DNA from: Collinsella sp.
GTDB lineage: Bacteria; Actinomycetota; Coriobacteriia; Coriobacteriales; Coriobacteriaceae
DNA length: 64,000 nt
Direction: 5' to 3'
NCBI GenBank assembly: GCA_019414565.1
Contig: DXLU01000031.1
Location: 134,666-198,665 of the forward strand
How positions within the stretch are numbered: position 1 is the stretch's first letter; every line of letters begins with the position of its first letter. Below the pieces are notes generated by a model that was given only the letters and a program-made list of their open reading frames with translations, searched no databases and had not been told where the DNA came from. A program made the translations under genes and the position numbers. Shown piece by piece: positions 52,478 to 61,339 of the stretch.

Positions 52478-53017
52478 ATGGATGCCCGCAAGGCAAAAAG
52501 CCGCGCCGCCATCGTCGCAGCATTCTCCGAGCTCCTGCGCGAGGAGGACTACGGCAAGATCACCGTAGGCGACATCATCGCGCGAGCTCACGTAGGCCGC
52601 GCGACATTCTACGGTCTCTTTAAGAGCAAAGACGACCTGCTCGCTGAGCTCGTGAGCGACATCTGCACCCACGCCCTCGACGACGATGGCACACCGCTCG
52701 ACGACCCACTCGTGCAGGTCGAGCATATCCTCAACAACCTCTGGGAGCGCCGCCAGGGCGTACGAGCCCTCGTAGCCGGCGCCGGCTCACGCGTCTTCGC
52801 CGACAGCCTCCGCAAGACCATCATGTCACGAGCAGCCGAAACCGTCCCCGTCGACCCCACAGGCCCCGCCGGCACCATGGACCGAAGCTTCCTACTACAC
52901 CACATAGCCTCAAGCTTCGTAGGAATGGTCCAATGGTGGGCCTGGCACAACTTCCAAGCAGATAAGGCCGAAGTAGCCAAAAACTACCTATCAGCCATTA
53001 AGCCCCTCTTCAACTAA
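52478..53017 (+). CDS. TetR-family transcriptional regulator
   Basis: A 179-residue regulator starting 2 nt past larC. The HTH (residues 9-55) reads ITVGDIIARAHVGRATFYGL followed by FKSKDDLLAELV. The C-terminal domain (about 60-179) is typical in length but not recognisable by ligand (MVQWWAWHNFQADKA near the end). It is in the larBC transcription unit and could control the lar promoters, for example through the 50673 palindrome. Its last 50 codons use A-ending codons (CTA, ATA, TCA, GTA) unlike the first half. Confidence 0.88.
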   Translation: MDARKAKSRAAIVAAFSELLREEDYGKITVGDIIARAHVGRATFYGLFKSKDDLLAELVSDICTHALDDDGTPLDDPLVQVEHILNNLWERRQGVRALVAGAGSRVFADSLRKTIMSRAAETVPVDPTGPAGTMDRSFLLHHIASSFVGMVQWWAWHNFQADKAEVAKNYLSAIKPLFN

Positions 53018-53172
53018 GTAAGAAGCTCATCCCAAAGCATCGCCCCACCCCAAGGCGCCACGCATCCCAAAGTGTCACTCGCACCTCAAAGCGCCTAACA
53101 ACAAAGTGCCCACCACATCCAAATTCAGATATATATGTTGGTTGCTTGTTCGAACGCAACTGGATTCCCGCA

Positions 53173-53299
53173 GGGTCCGGCATAGGTTATCTTTCCGCCG
53201 CACTCCGCAGGACGCAAGAAGCTCCCGTCGCACGAAGTGCGCAGCGGGAGCTTCTTGCATGTCCGAGGACGCGGCGGAAAGATAACCTATGCCGGACCC
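53173..53299. repeat. Two-storey hairpin with conserved internal loop, family E, copy 1
   Basis: Perfect 27-bp outer arms (53173-53199/53273-53299) and 14-bp inner arms (GCAAGAAGCTCCCG/complement) end in CGCAC-GAA-GTGCG. Between outer and inner stems lie TCCGCAGGAC (left) and GTCCGAGGAC (right). The sister copy at 55652-55778 keeps these internal strings but has different stems. It lies 24 nt past larD. Confidence 0.85.
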
Positions 53300-53323
53300 G
53301 GGCGTTATATCAATTGTCTTGGA

Positions 53324-54055
53324 CTAGAACATGCCCAAGAAACCATGCACAAACAGTGCGGCCAAAGCGGCACCGATAAACGGTGCGATGCCAGGAACAA
53401 GCAGACCATACTTCCAGTTGTTGTCAGCCTTGTTCTTAATCGGCAGCACCTGATAGGCCATGCGAGGACCAAGGTCACGTGCCTGGTTCATGGCGAAGCC
53501 GGTGATGCCGCCCATGCCCATGCCAACAGCCCAAACAATCAGACCGACGCAGATGGCGAGCATCAGAACGTTCTCGCCGGCGCGGCTAGCGGCAGCAAGG
53601 ATGGCGCTGATGAACACAAAGGTGCAGATAGCCTCGCAGAAGAAGTTACGGGCATAGTTGGTACCCTCGGTGGTGGGGTTGGTCGAGAAAATGTTGCGCT
53701 GGACAATGGGGTCGACGACGCCCTCGGAAGCCTTGAACTCATCGGCATACATAAACCAAGCGATTACGGCACCCACAAAGCCGCCGAGCATATCGGCAAG
53801 CATAAAGGGGATGCAGTTGCCCCACGGCACCAAGCCGACGATGCACTGGGCAAGCACCATAGCCGGGTTCATGCACACGGCGCCGCCAAAGACAAACAGG
53901 CAGACCGAGATGCCAAAAGACCAAGTGGTGATGGCAAACATGTGACCGGAGCCCTGATACTTGGTGCCTTTGAGCACGGTATCGCAGTGCACGCCCACGC
54001 CAAAGACGATCATGAGGGCCGTCGCGCCGAATTCGCAGAGGAGTTTGGTAAGCAT
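53324..54055 (-). CDS. larD: MIP-family channel, probable lactic acid/glycerol facilitator LarD
   Basis: A 243-residue six-helix aquaglyceroporin. The first pore motif is VCMNPAMVL. The second is MNQARDLGPR, so the usual NPA is NQA. The place directly downstream of larA, in the lar locus, matches LarD, which passes D- and L-lactic acid in Lactiplantibacillus. Sequence alone would also allow glycerol. The ATG at 54055 follows AGAAAG. It lies 49 nt past larA on the same strand. Confidence 0.85.
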   Translation of the reverse strand: MLTKLLCEFGATALMIVFGVGVHCDTVLKGTKYQGSGHMFAITTWSFGISVCLFVFGGAVCMNPAMVLAQCIVGLVPWGNCIPFMLADMLGGFVGAVIAWFMYADEFKASEGVVDPIVQRNIFSTNPTTEGTNYARNFFCEAICTFVFISAILAAASRAGENVLMLAICVGLIVWAVGMGMGGITGFAMNQARDLGPRMAYQVLPIKNKADNNWKYGLLVPGIAPFIGAALAALFVHGFLGMF

Positions 54056-54104
54056 AAAACCTTATCTTTCTTATCGGTTACAAACGATTCGTTTAAGCCG
54101 CGCA

Positions 54105-55382
54105 CTAGTGCTGTGCGACGACAACACCCAGGCCATCGGGGATGACGGCGACCTTGGCGTCGGCACCCTTCATCTCAAAGGCGAGCTTGAGCGCCTCCTC
54201 GAGGGTGTTGACCGGCGTCATGTGCATATCCTTGAGCATCTGGTGATCGCACAGGTCGGTAACCATGATCACGGGGTGATGTGCCAGGATGCGAGCGAAA
54301 ATCTGGCTCGTCCACTGGTCGGGCAGGGTCTCGTCCTTGGGACGATCGATGCAGGCGCGCTCAAACTCCGCCGGATCGTTGTCGGCGATGTTGTGATAGA
54401 AGCCCTCGCCGCCGTGACCGTCGGCACAACCAGCGACATCGATAATCACGCCACCCTCGGGAAGCGTGGCCTCGGCAGCGCACATGCCCTTCACGGCCTG
54501 GTAGATATTCTGGTCGAGCGGGTAGCCGCCGTTGGTGGTGATGGCGATCTCGCACTCGACGGGCTCAACGCCGGCAAGGCTCTTCACGAACTCGCAGCCA
54601 GCCTCGTGCGCCTTGTGGATGTCGCCGGCAAAGGAGCCAATGACCTCGTGCTTGCCGTTGAGCACCACGTTGAGCACAAAGGCAAGGTGGGCCATCTCAG
54701 CGGCGGCAAACATGTCCTCGCTCACGTAGTTGTGGCACAGGTTGCCGGCGCGCGAATGGGAATCGTTCACAAACTGGCCGTTGTGGTTGTACATGATGGT
54801 CTTGTAGCTGGCGATGCCAGGCAGGACGGACTTGCGGCTGCCAGAGAAACCGGCAAAGAAGTGCGGCTCAATGAAGCCCTCGGCAAGCAGCAGATCGCAA
54901 TCGGCAGCAATCTTGTTGATGATGCACTCGCCACCAGAAGGCAGGGTGCCGATCTTTTTCATCATGCTGTCGTCAGTCGCGACGTGCATAACGATTTCCT
55001 CGTTGGCAACGATCTCCTCGCCATACTTGTTGACGAGCTCCTCGTGCGTCGACGGACGGTGCATACCCGTAGCAACCAGAATGCGAACGCGCGCCTCAGG
55101 CACAGCGGAGTGGATGTGATGCAGCAGAATAGGCATCGTCACACGCGAGGGAACGGGACGCGTATGATCGGAGCTAATGATGACAATATCCTTCTTGCCA
55201 GCACAAAGCTCCTCGAGCGAAGGCGAGCCATAAGGGTTGGCAAGCGACTCCTCTACTAGCTCTTCCTGCGATTTCGTGGTCTTAAACTCGTTTTGATGAC
55301 CTTCCATCACACCCGCGAAGTTCTTATCCTCGAGCTCCAGATGCAACGTCTTGTGGTCAAACGGCAGTTCACATTCAAACAA
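54105..55382 (-). CDS. larA: Nickel-dependent lactate racemase LarA
   Basis: A 425-residue enzyme interconverting D- and L-lactate with a nickel-pincer nucleotide. Motifs are IISSDHTRPVPSRV and VATGMHRPST with cofactor/catalytic histidines, and AEGFIEPHFFAGFSGSRKSV, where the Lys anchors the cofactor. The C-terminal domain has ITTNGGYPLDQNIYQAVKGM. I place the start at the TTG at 55382, before FECELPFDHKT, because it gives the normal family length and has GGAAGAGGG upstream; no ATG or GTG fits there. Gene order larA-larD is opposite in strand to larBC. Confidence 0.93.
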   Translation of the reverse strand: MFECELPFDHKTLHLELEDKNFAGVMEGHQNEFKTTKSQEELVEESLANPYGSPSLEELCAGKKDIVIISSDHTRPVPSRVTMPILLHHIHSAVPEARVRILVATGMHRPSTHEELVNKYGEEIVANEEIVMHVATDDSMMKKIGTLPSGGECIINKIAADCDLLLAEGFIEPHFFAGFSGSRKSVLPGIASYKTIMYNHNGQFVNDSHSRAGNLCHNYVSEDMFAAAEMAHLAFVLNVVLNGKHEVIGSFAGDIHKAHEAGCEFVKSLAGVEPVECEIAITTNGGYPLDQNIYQAVKGMCAAEATLPEGGVIIDVAGCADGHGGEGFYHNIADNDPAEFERACIDRPKDETLPDQWTSQIFARILAHHPVIMVTDLCDHQMLKDMHMTPVNTLEEALKLAFEMKGADAKVAVIPDGLGVVVAQH

Positions 55383-55509
55383 TGACGAGCGCCCTCTTCC
55401 TTTCAACTGACACACTAGATAAACCGTTGGAAGGATACGCCGCTCACCGAAAAACACCACCGTCCACCGACTCATTAACACAACGTTCATATTTGACCCA
55501 CAACAAAAC

Positions 55510-55533
55510 AACCGCGATCCCAAACGGGACCGC
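55510..55533 (-). terminator. Hairpin in the larA upstream region
   Basis: CCGCGATCCC-AAA-CGGGACCGCGG is followed on the minus strand by TTGTTTTGTTG. It may stop read-through from ppc or act in a leader. The 419-nt interval 55383-55801 holds this, the family E element and no gene. Confidence 0.5.
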
Positions 55534-55651
55534 GGCCGCTACAGTCGTAAATCGAGAAGCGCCACATGCGCCACCAGGATAGACCCCCTCCAAAACGCGC
55601 GAAGCGCGCCATTCTTCTCCTCAACTCTAATCCCTGAAGACCGAGGACGAA

Positions 55652-55778
55652 GGGACCCGATGGGTTTCCCTCTGAATGCATTCCGCAGCACGAAGCCCCC
55701 TTATCCGCAGCTCCGAAGGAGCAGGATAAGGGGGCTTCAAGTGCGAGGACGCATTCAGAGGGAAACCCTTCGGGTCCC
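55652..55778. repeat. Two-storey hairpin with conserved internal loop, family E, copy 2
   Basis: The 28-bp outer arms (one mismatch) and 15-bp inner arms (GAAGCCCCCTTATCC/complement) end in CTCC-GAA-GGAG. The internal strings are TCCGCAGCAC (left) and GTGCGAGGAC (right). Compared with copy 1, GGAC/GTCC became GCAC/GTGC, a compensatory change. It lies between larA and ppc. Confidence 0.85.
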
Positions 55779-55801
55779 GGTGAGAGCCACAGGGCTATCG
55801 A

Positions 55802-58615
55802 TTACCCCGTGTTTTGCAATCCTGCCGAGACGCCGGTCACAGTCGAAAGAATCAGGCTCATGTACTCGGCCTTCTTCTCCTCGGCCATCTCGTCCTGGTT
55901 CATACGCACCTCGCGAAGGGCGCGGACCTGGGCGATGGACAGGGCATCGACATAGGGGTTACGCACACGAACGGCGCAGCCGAGCACGCGACGACGCTGC
56001 AGCGGCCATTCGTCACCGACGATGGCAAGGACCCACTTACGGGTGAGCTGCATCTCGGTAAAGACCTTCTCGGACAGATCCTGGCGATCGCCCAGGTGCA
56101 GATACATCTTGGCGATGCGCTGGTCGGTCTTGGCAATCGACATCTCGATGTTGTCGATGAACGTGCGGAAGAACGGCCACTCCTGGTAGGCAGCCTTGAG
56201 CTGATCAAGATCGCCCAGCTGCTCGCAGGCGGTGCCCAGGCCGTACCAAGCGGCCAGATTGATGCGTGCCTGGCTCCAGCTAAAGATCCACGGAATGGTA
56301 CGCAGGTCGTCGAGCGACTTGGCGCCCAGACCGCGCTTGGCGGGACGCGAGCCGATCGGCAGCAGACCGACCTCGGTCAGCGGCGTCACGGTCGAGAACC
56401 ACGGTGTAAAGTCCTCGGTGTTCAACAGGTCCAGATAGCGCTCATGGCTTACTGCGTTGAGCTTCTCCGCCATATCCCAGAACTTCTGCGTGGTCTCGGT
56501 GTTGGTCTTCTCGACACTCGGGGCCGACTGCAAAAGCGTTGCGGCGGCAACGGACTCAACATGGCACTGGGCCAGCGTGCGGTTGCCGTAACGGGCAAAG
56601 ATGACCTCGCCCTGCTCGGTGAGCTTAAAGAAGCAGTTGACCGAACCCTTGGGCTGAGCCAGCACGGCCTTGTTGGCCGGGCCGCCGCCACGGCCCACGG
56701 CGCCGCCGCGACCGTGCATGAGCACCAGGTCGATATCGTTCTTCTCTGCCCACTTGGCGATGCGCTCCTGCGCGGAGTGCAGTGCGAGCATGGCCGTGGT
56801 AGGACCGGCATCCTTGGAGGAGTCGGAGTAGCCCAGCATGACCTCCATGCGGCGGTCGGTCTGGGCAAGGCGCTTTTGCACCACGGGCAGCGTAAGCATC
56901 TGGTCGAGCACGTCGACGCAGCCCTCGAGGTCCTCGAGCTGCTCGAACAGCGGGATCACGTCGAGCTCGGGGACATCCTCCTCGTGTGCAAAGGACAGGT
57001 GGGCAAGCTCAAAGACGTCGGCCACATGCTGGGCGCTCTTGGTAAACGAGATGATGTAGCGGTGCGCCATCTTCTTGCCGTAGCGCTTCTGGATGGAGCC
57101 GATAGCACGGAAGGTATCGATGACCTCACGTGTCATGGGCTGCAGGTCGCCATGGATACCGTTCTCGTGGATATCCTTGAGGGCGCGGGCGTGCACCACA
57201 GAGTGCTGACGGAACTCCATCTCGACCATATGGAAGCCGAAGGACTCGACCTGCCAGATGATGGTCTGGACCGGGCCGTAGGCAGCACGGACGGCACCGC
57301 AGGCGGCCAGCGAGCGCTGGACGACGCGCAGGTCCTCCAGGAACTCATCGGCGCTGTGGTACATGGTGTCGGTGATGCGACGGACGGTGGCGTTGAGTCG
57401 GTCTGCCATGACGAGCATGACGGCGCGATGCGGCTCGTGCTCGGAGATCAGCTCGGCGCGTGCCGTGTACTGGGTGCTCATCTCGACCTGATGGTTCCAC
57501 AGGTTGATGAGCTCGGCAGACGGCTTGCTGTAGGTGGCCTCGAGCGTGAGGTTGCGGCCGATGCGGCGGCACTTGTCCTCGAGCTTGAGCACCATATGGG
57601 TGAAATACTTGGCGGCGACCTCACGGCTCACCTTGGCGGTGACGTTAGGGTTACCGTCGCGGTCGGAACCGATCCAGCTGCCGGGATGGAAGAACGCCGG
57701 GCACAGCGGCGGCACGGTACCGGCCTTGTCGCCCAGCACCCAGTCGTCAAAACGACGATAGATGACGGGGATAACGTCGAACAGCGTGTTATCGAAGATG
57801 TCGATGATGGTATCGGCTTCCTCGACCGGCGTGGGCTTCTTGAGCGCGATGGGGCTCGTACGCACCAGGGCGTCGATCTCCTGCAGCATATGGCGCTCGT
57901 TCTCCACCAGGTCGGAGCCGCCCAGACGCGGACGCTCCTCCAGCAGGTTGGAGATACGGCGAATCTTGCCCTCGACGGCCTTGCGACGGGCTTCGGTGGG
58001 ATGTGCGGTAAAGACAGGGTGGAACTCAAGCTTGCCGAGCAGCTCGTTGGCACCCTCGACACCCATCTCGTTTACCAACTGGTGATAGGCGACGGTGAGT
58101 TCGTTGGCAGGATCGACCTCGGTATCGGTCGACGCACCGGCCTCGCGCTCGCGCAGCTGCGCCACACGGTAATTCTCCTCCGACAGGTTTGCCAGATGGA
58201 AGAAGCTCGTAAAAGCGCGGACGATAACCTGCTGTTTAACGAGCGGCAGGCTGTCGATCAGATCGACGACTTCGCGAAACGCCACGGCGGTGGGCTCGTC
58301 GGCAGTGGGCACGCCCTGCTCGTCGACGGACTCGTCGGCAGCACGGCTACCGGGGTTGCCGGCATTGGCCACAATCTCGGCTGTCAAAATCTTGTCGAAC
58401 AGGTCCGCGATCTCGGGATCATACTCGCTAAGCACACGGCGCTCCAGGCGCAAGAACAGCGCCAGATTGTCGCGCAGCTCCTCGGGGATCTCGATCTCGG
58501 CGAGACGCTCCTTGGACTCGGCATTCGAGCCGATTCGGTTAACGAGGCGGTTGACCACGGCAGCGACGCGCGCCGCGGCTTCGGGTACAGACTGGTTGCT
58601 TAGGTTCTCAGCCAC
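55802..58615 (-). CDS. ppc: Phosphoenolpyruvate carboxylase
   Basis: A 937-residue cytoplasmic enzyme making oxaloacetate from PEP and bicarbonate, an anaplerotic and fermentative CO2-fixing step. Motifs are VFTAHPTEARRKAVEGKIRR (catalytic His), SWIGSDRDGNPNVT, VMLGYSDSSKDAG, LMHGRGGAVGRGGGPA and the C-terminal RNPYVDAL, ending LQNTG, with the conserved terminal QNTG. I prefer the GTG at 58615 (GGAGG 4 nt upstream). The ATG at 58627 lies almost on top of its own AAGGAGG. It is a single-gene unit. Confidence 0.97.
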   Translation of the reverse strand: MAENLSNQSVPEAAARVAAVVNRLVNRIGSNAESKERLAEIEIPEELRDNLALFLRLERRVLSEYDPEIADLFDKILTAEIVANAGNPGSRAADESVDEQGVPTADEPTAVAFREVVDLIDSLPLVKQQVIVRAFTSFFHLANLSEENYRVAQLREREAGASTDTEVDPANELTVAYHQLVNEMGVEGANELLGKLEFHPVFTAHPTEARRKAVEGKIRRISNLLEERPRLGGSDLVENERHMLQEIDALVRTSPIALKKPTPVEEADTIIDIFDNTLFDVIPVIYRRFDDWVLGDKAGTVPPLCPAFFHPGSWIGSDRDGNPNVTAKVSREVAAKYFTHMVLKLEDKCRRIGRNLTLEATYSKPSAELINLWNHQVEMSTQYTARAELISEHEPHRAVMLVMADRLNATVRRITDTMYHSADEFLEDLRVVQRSLAACGAVRAAYGPVQTIIWQVESFGFHMVEMEFRQHSVVHARALKDIHENGIHGDLQPMTREVIDTFRAIGSIQKRYGKKMAHRYIISFTKSAQHVADVFELAHLSFAHEEDVPELDVIPLFEQLEDLEGCVDVLDQMLTLPVVQKRLAQTDRRMEVMLGYSDSSKDAGPTTAMLALHSAQERIAKWAEKNDIDLVLMHGRGGAVGRGGGPANKAVLAQPKGSVNCFFKLTEQGEVIFARYGNRTLAQCHVESVAAATLLQSAPSVEKTNTETTQKFWDMAEKLNAVSHERYLDLLNTEDFTPWFSTVTPLTEVGLLPIGSRPAKRGLGAKSLDDLRTIPWIFSWSQARINLAAWYGLGTACEQLGDLDQLKAAYQEWPFFRTFIDNIEMSIAKTDQRIAKMYLHLGDRQDLSEKVFTEMQLTRKWVLAIVGDEWPLQRRRVLGCAVRVRNPYVDALSIAQVRALREVRMNQDEMAEEKKAEYMSLILSTVTGVSAGLQNTG

Positions 58616-58779
58616 GTTTCCTCCCATTCCTCCTTCTATGCACGTAACATGCGGTATCCATTATAGGCACTCGGCAAAAACTTTCGGAGCTGATTGCGCT
58701 TTACCACACAAAAGTATTTTCTGCATTGCAAGGGTTTTTGCCCCAAATGGTCGTATTTCTCGGTGGACGGCATATGCAA

Positions 58780-58815
58780 ACGGGGGCATTCCGCATAAAT
58801 GCGAAACACCCCCGT
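58780..58815 (-). terminator. Terminator-like hairpin past hisS
   Basis: ACGGGGG-N24-CCCCCGT with an inner GCATT/AATGC pair, 58 nt past the hisS stop. Confidence 0.65.
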
Positions 58816-58873
58816 AACAATCGCTCGCAATGAGCTGGGCACCTCAGCGGCACTACAGCTCAAAAATCATGCG

Positions 58874-60187
58874 CTACAGGCGCTCGCGAACCGCCTCGAC
58901 CACGTTGGCCAGATCGACGAGGGCCTCGTCATGGCTCTCCATGTCGCGCACCTTGACCTTGCCGGCGGCAAGCTCGTCGCCACCCAGGACCAAAATGAGC
59001 TTGGCGCCAACCTTGTCGGCCTGCTTAAACTGAGCTTTGAGCGAACGACCCTGGTAGTCGGCCTCGGTCACGATGCCAGCGGCGCGAAGCTCCTGCGTGA
59101 TGGCAAAGACGTTCTGGCGCAGCTCCTTGCCGGCATTGGCGACGTAGACGCACGGGGCCTCCTCGGCACCCAGGTCGCTGCCAAAGGCCTGCAGGGCCAG
59201 CAGCGCACGCTCAAAACCGACGGCAAAGCCGACGCCTGCCGTGGGCTTGCCACCCTCGAGCTCGACCAAGCCGTCATAGCGACCGCCGCCACCGATGGAG
59301 CCGACGCCGGCGCCGGGAGCCTCGACCTCAAAGACGGTACGGGTGTAGTAGTCCAAGCCACGCACCAAGGTGGGATCCTCGACATACTCGATACCCGCCG
59401 CATCCAAATAGCGCTTGACCTGCTCGTAGTGCTCGCGGCACTCATCGCACAAGTTGTCGCCCATCAGCGGTGCGTCGGCCATGATCTCGCGGCAGTGGTC
59501 GTTCTTGCAGTCGAAGGCACGCAGCGGATTGAGCTCGGCGCGCTCGCGGCACTCGTCGCACATCTCGTCGGCGTGATCGAGGATAAACTGCTTGACCTGC
59601 TCGCGATAGGCCGGACGGCATTGGGCATCGCCCATCGAGTTAATGAGCAGACGGAGCTTGGAAAGATCGAAACCAAGGCGCTTGTAGAACTCCATGAGCA
59701 TGATGATGCACTCGGCGTCTGCTGCCGGATCGGGAGCGCCGAGCCACTCGATGCCCACCTGGTGGAACTGGCGCAGGCGACCCTTCTGGGGACGCTCGCC
59801 ACGGAACATGGCCTCGGCATAATAAGCCTTAAACGGCGTGGAGCCCTGGGGCACCAGGTTGTTCTCCACGACGGCGCGCACCACACCGGCCGTGCCCTCG
59901 GGACGAAGCGCCAGGCGCTGCTTGGGCTTGAGCTTGCTATCGGTGCCCTCAGCAAAGACGCGCTCCAAGTTGGCGCCGCTAAAGACGCGGAACATCTCCT
60001 TGCGCACGACGTCGGTCGACTGGCCGATGCCGTGGACAAAGACGTCCACCTGCTCGATCGCGGGCGTCTCGATGGGCTTAAAGCCAAACGGCTCGAACAC
60101 GCCGGCAGCGATCTGCTGCATCTTTTGCCAAGCGCGCATCTCGGCGCCGATAAGGTCGCGGGTTCCCTCCGCCTTCTGTGCCTGCAT
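58874..60187 (-). CDS. hisS: Histidyl-tRNA synthetase
   Basis: A 437-residue class II synthetase. Features in order are AEGTRDLIGAEM, motif 2 (AMFRGERPQKGRLRQFHQVG), the HisA signature VRGLDYYTRTVFEVEA and SIGGGGRYDGL, motif 3 (GVGFAVGFERAL) and the C-terminal anticodon domain. A Cys-rich insertion (CDECRERAELN, CKNDHC, CDECREHY) suggests a zinc site, seen in a subset of bacterial HisRS. The ATG at 60187 follows AAAGGTG; a TTG six nt upstream is less likely. Confidence 0.97.
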   Translation of the reverse strand: MQAQKAEGTRDLIGAEMRAWQKMQQIAAGVFEPFGFKPIETPAIEQVDVFVHGIGQSTDVVRKEMFRVFSGANLERVFAEGTDSKLKPKQRLALRPEGTAGVVRAVVENNLVPQGSTPFKAYYAEAMFRGERPQKGRLRQFHQVGIEWLGAPDPAADAECIIMLMEFYKRLGFDLSKLRLLINSMGDAQCRPAYREQVKQFILDHADEMCDECRERAELNPLRAFDCKNDHCREIMADAPLMGDNLCDECREHYEQVKRYLDAAGIEYVEDPTLVRGLDYYTRTVFEVEAPGAGVGSIGGGGRYDGLVELEGGKPTAGVGFAVGFERALLALQAFGSDLGAEEAPCVYVANAGKELRQNVFAITQELRAAGIVTEADYQGRSLKAQFKQADKVGAKLILVLGGDELAAGKVKVRDMESHDEALVDLANVVEAVRERL

Positions 60188-60252
60188 GGGCAAACACCTT
60201 TCTTTTGTATCGCGTCATAGGTAACGGTCATTATACGGCACAAAGCAGCAAC

Positions 60253-60312
60253 GCGGCGGCGCGTCTGACCGAACGAGGGTATGGGAACTCGTTCGGCCAG
60301 ACGCGCCGCCGC
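60253..60312. repeat. Hairpin F1 of a triple array upstream of hisS
   Basis: 25-bp arms (GCGGCGGCGCGTCTG..., one mismatch) with a 10-nt loop. Confidence 0.85.
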
Positions 60313-60318
60313 TGTTTG

Positions 60319-60382
60319 TGATCCCTTTTCCTCCGTCTCCTTCGGATCACGTGATCCCTTGGAGACGGAGGAAAAGGGATCA
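60319..60382. repeat. Hairpin F2 of a triple array
   Basis: Perfect 22-bp arms (TGATCCCTTTTCCTCCGTCT... ) with a loop containing the palindrome GGATCACGTGATCC. The left arm resembles 18521-18551. Confidence 0.85.
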
Positions 60383-60392
60383 TTTCGTAGGC

Positions 60393-60456
60393 CCGTGGCC
60401 GCCTTGGAAACCGAATGATGGTACGAGCATCCATTCGGCTTCCAAGGCGGCCACGG
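60393..60456. repeat. Hairpin F3 of a triple array
   Basis: CCGTGGCCGCCTTGGAA-N-CCGAATG pairs with CATTCGG-N-TTCCAAGGCGGCCACGG (24 of 25 bp). The three hairpins fill the 304-nt gap 60188-60491, where I see no gene. Confidence 0.85.
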
Positions 60457-60491
60457 ACAGAACGGGGCGAACAGAAAAGAGCGACGGACGC

Positions 60492-61336
60492 CTACTCCCC
60501 CGTCACGCTTGCGCGCAGCTTGGCGGCGATGGGCTCGGATGCCAGCAGGAACACGAGCATGACCACGGAGCACGCCAGGCACACGATCCAGGTGCTCGCA
60601 AAGGAGCCCGTGGCATCGAACAGCACGCCCGAGACGATGGCGCCCACGGTGCCGCCGACCATCTCGAGCGAGGTAATGGTGCCCGTGACCTTGCCGAGAT
60701 CGGCCATGCCAAACTGCTTGGACGCGGCAATGGTAGGCGTGATGATACCCATGCACGTTCCGATACCAAAGCTCGCAGCGGCCACAATAGGACTAAGGTC
60801 CGTCGTCCGGAAGCACAGCGCCACACAGGCGACAATACACGTAACGGAACCCAGCACGTTGCCAAAGCGCAGGCCAAAGCGGTCGTAGATGACACCGAGC
60901 GAAATCTTGGCGATAACGACCGTGACCATGCAGGCAGAAAGCACCGTACCGGCCCACATGGGATCGTGGCCACCCGTGACGATCTTGGCGCCGTTGACGG
61001 TAACGCTCGTCATGTTCGTAACTTGGTTGGGCAGGATGGCGCCATTGAAAAGCCCCATAAAGAGGAAGGCAACGACAAGCAGCCAAAACGCCGGGCTCTT
61101 CTTGATGCGAGACCAGCCAACGTTAACCTCAGGAGCCGTGTGCTCGTCCTTATCGCCGGCCGTCGAGACGGACGGGTCGCTCGGGTTCTCGCCGAGCGGC
61201 TTCAGGCCAATCTCGGAAGGCTTGGTGCGGAAGGAATAGTCATGCAGTTAACGAAAATGGTGTAGCACGTGGCCATGATGACAAAGCCGGAGGCCACCAC
61301 GAGCCAGCCGGGGAAATATTTACTTTGCTGGGACAT
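60492..61336 (-). pseudogene. Internally deleted MFS transporter (OFA/oxalate-formate antiporter type)
   Basis: The ATG at 61336 (AAGGAG upstream) begins a normal first helix, FPGWLVVASGFVIMATCYTI. After about 32 codons the frame is lost and soon stops. From 61247 a second frame reads SFRTKPSEIGLKPLGENPSD, the central loop of OFA-type MFS proteins, followed by helices 7-12 to the stop at 60492. Helices 2-6, roughly 150 codons, are missing and the join is out of frame. The gene cannot make a working 12-helix transporter. It follows the amidohydrolase by 3 nt, so they formed an operon. Confidence 0.8.
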
Positions 61337-61339
61337 GGA

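Noticed and set aside
52440..52560. Programmed frameshift joining larC to a LarC2 domain
   Set aside because: Neither shifted frame after the larC stop shows LarC2-like sequence; a TetR gene with a clear HTH begins 2 nt later.
53324..54055. Formate/nitrite channel
   Set aside because: The NPA-type motifs and six-helix MIP pattern identify an aquaglyceroporin instead.
55814..58603. 929-codon plus-strand open frame opposite ppc
   Set aside because: Antisense shadow; ppc carries all catalytic motifs on the other strand.
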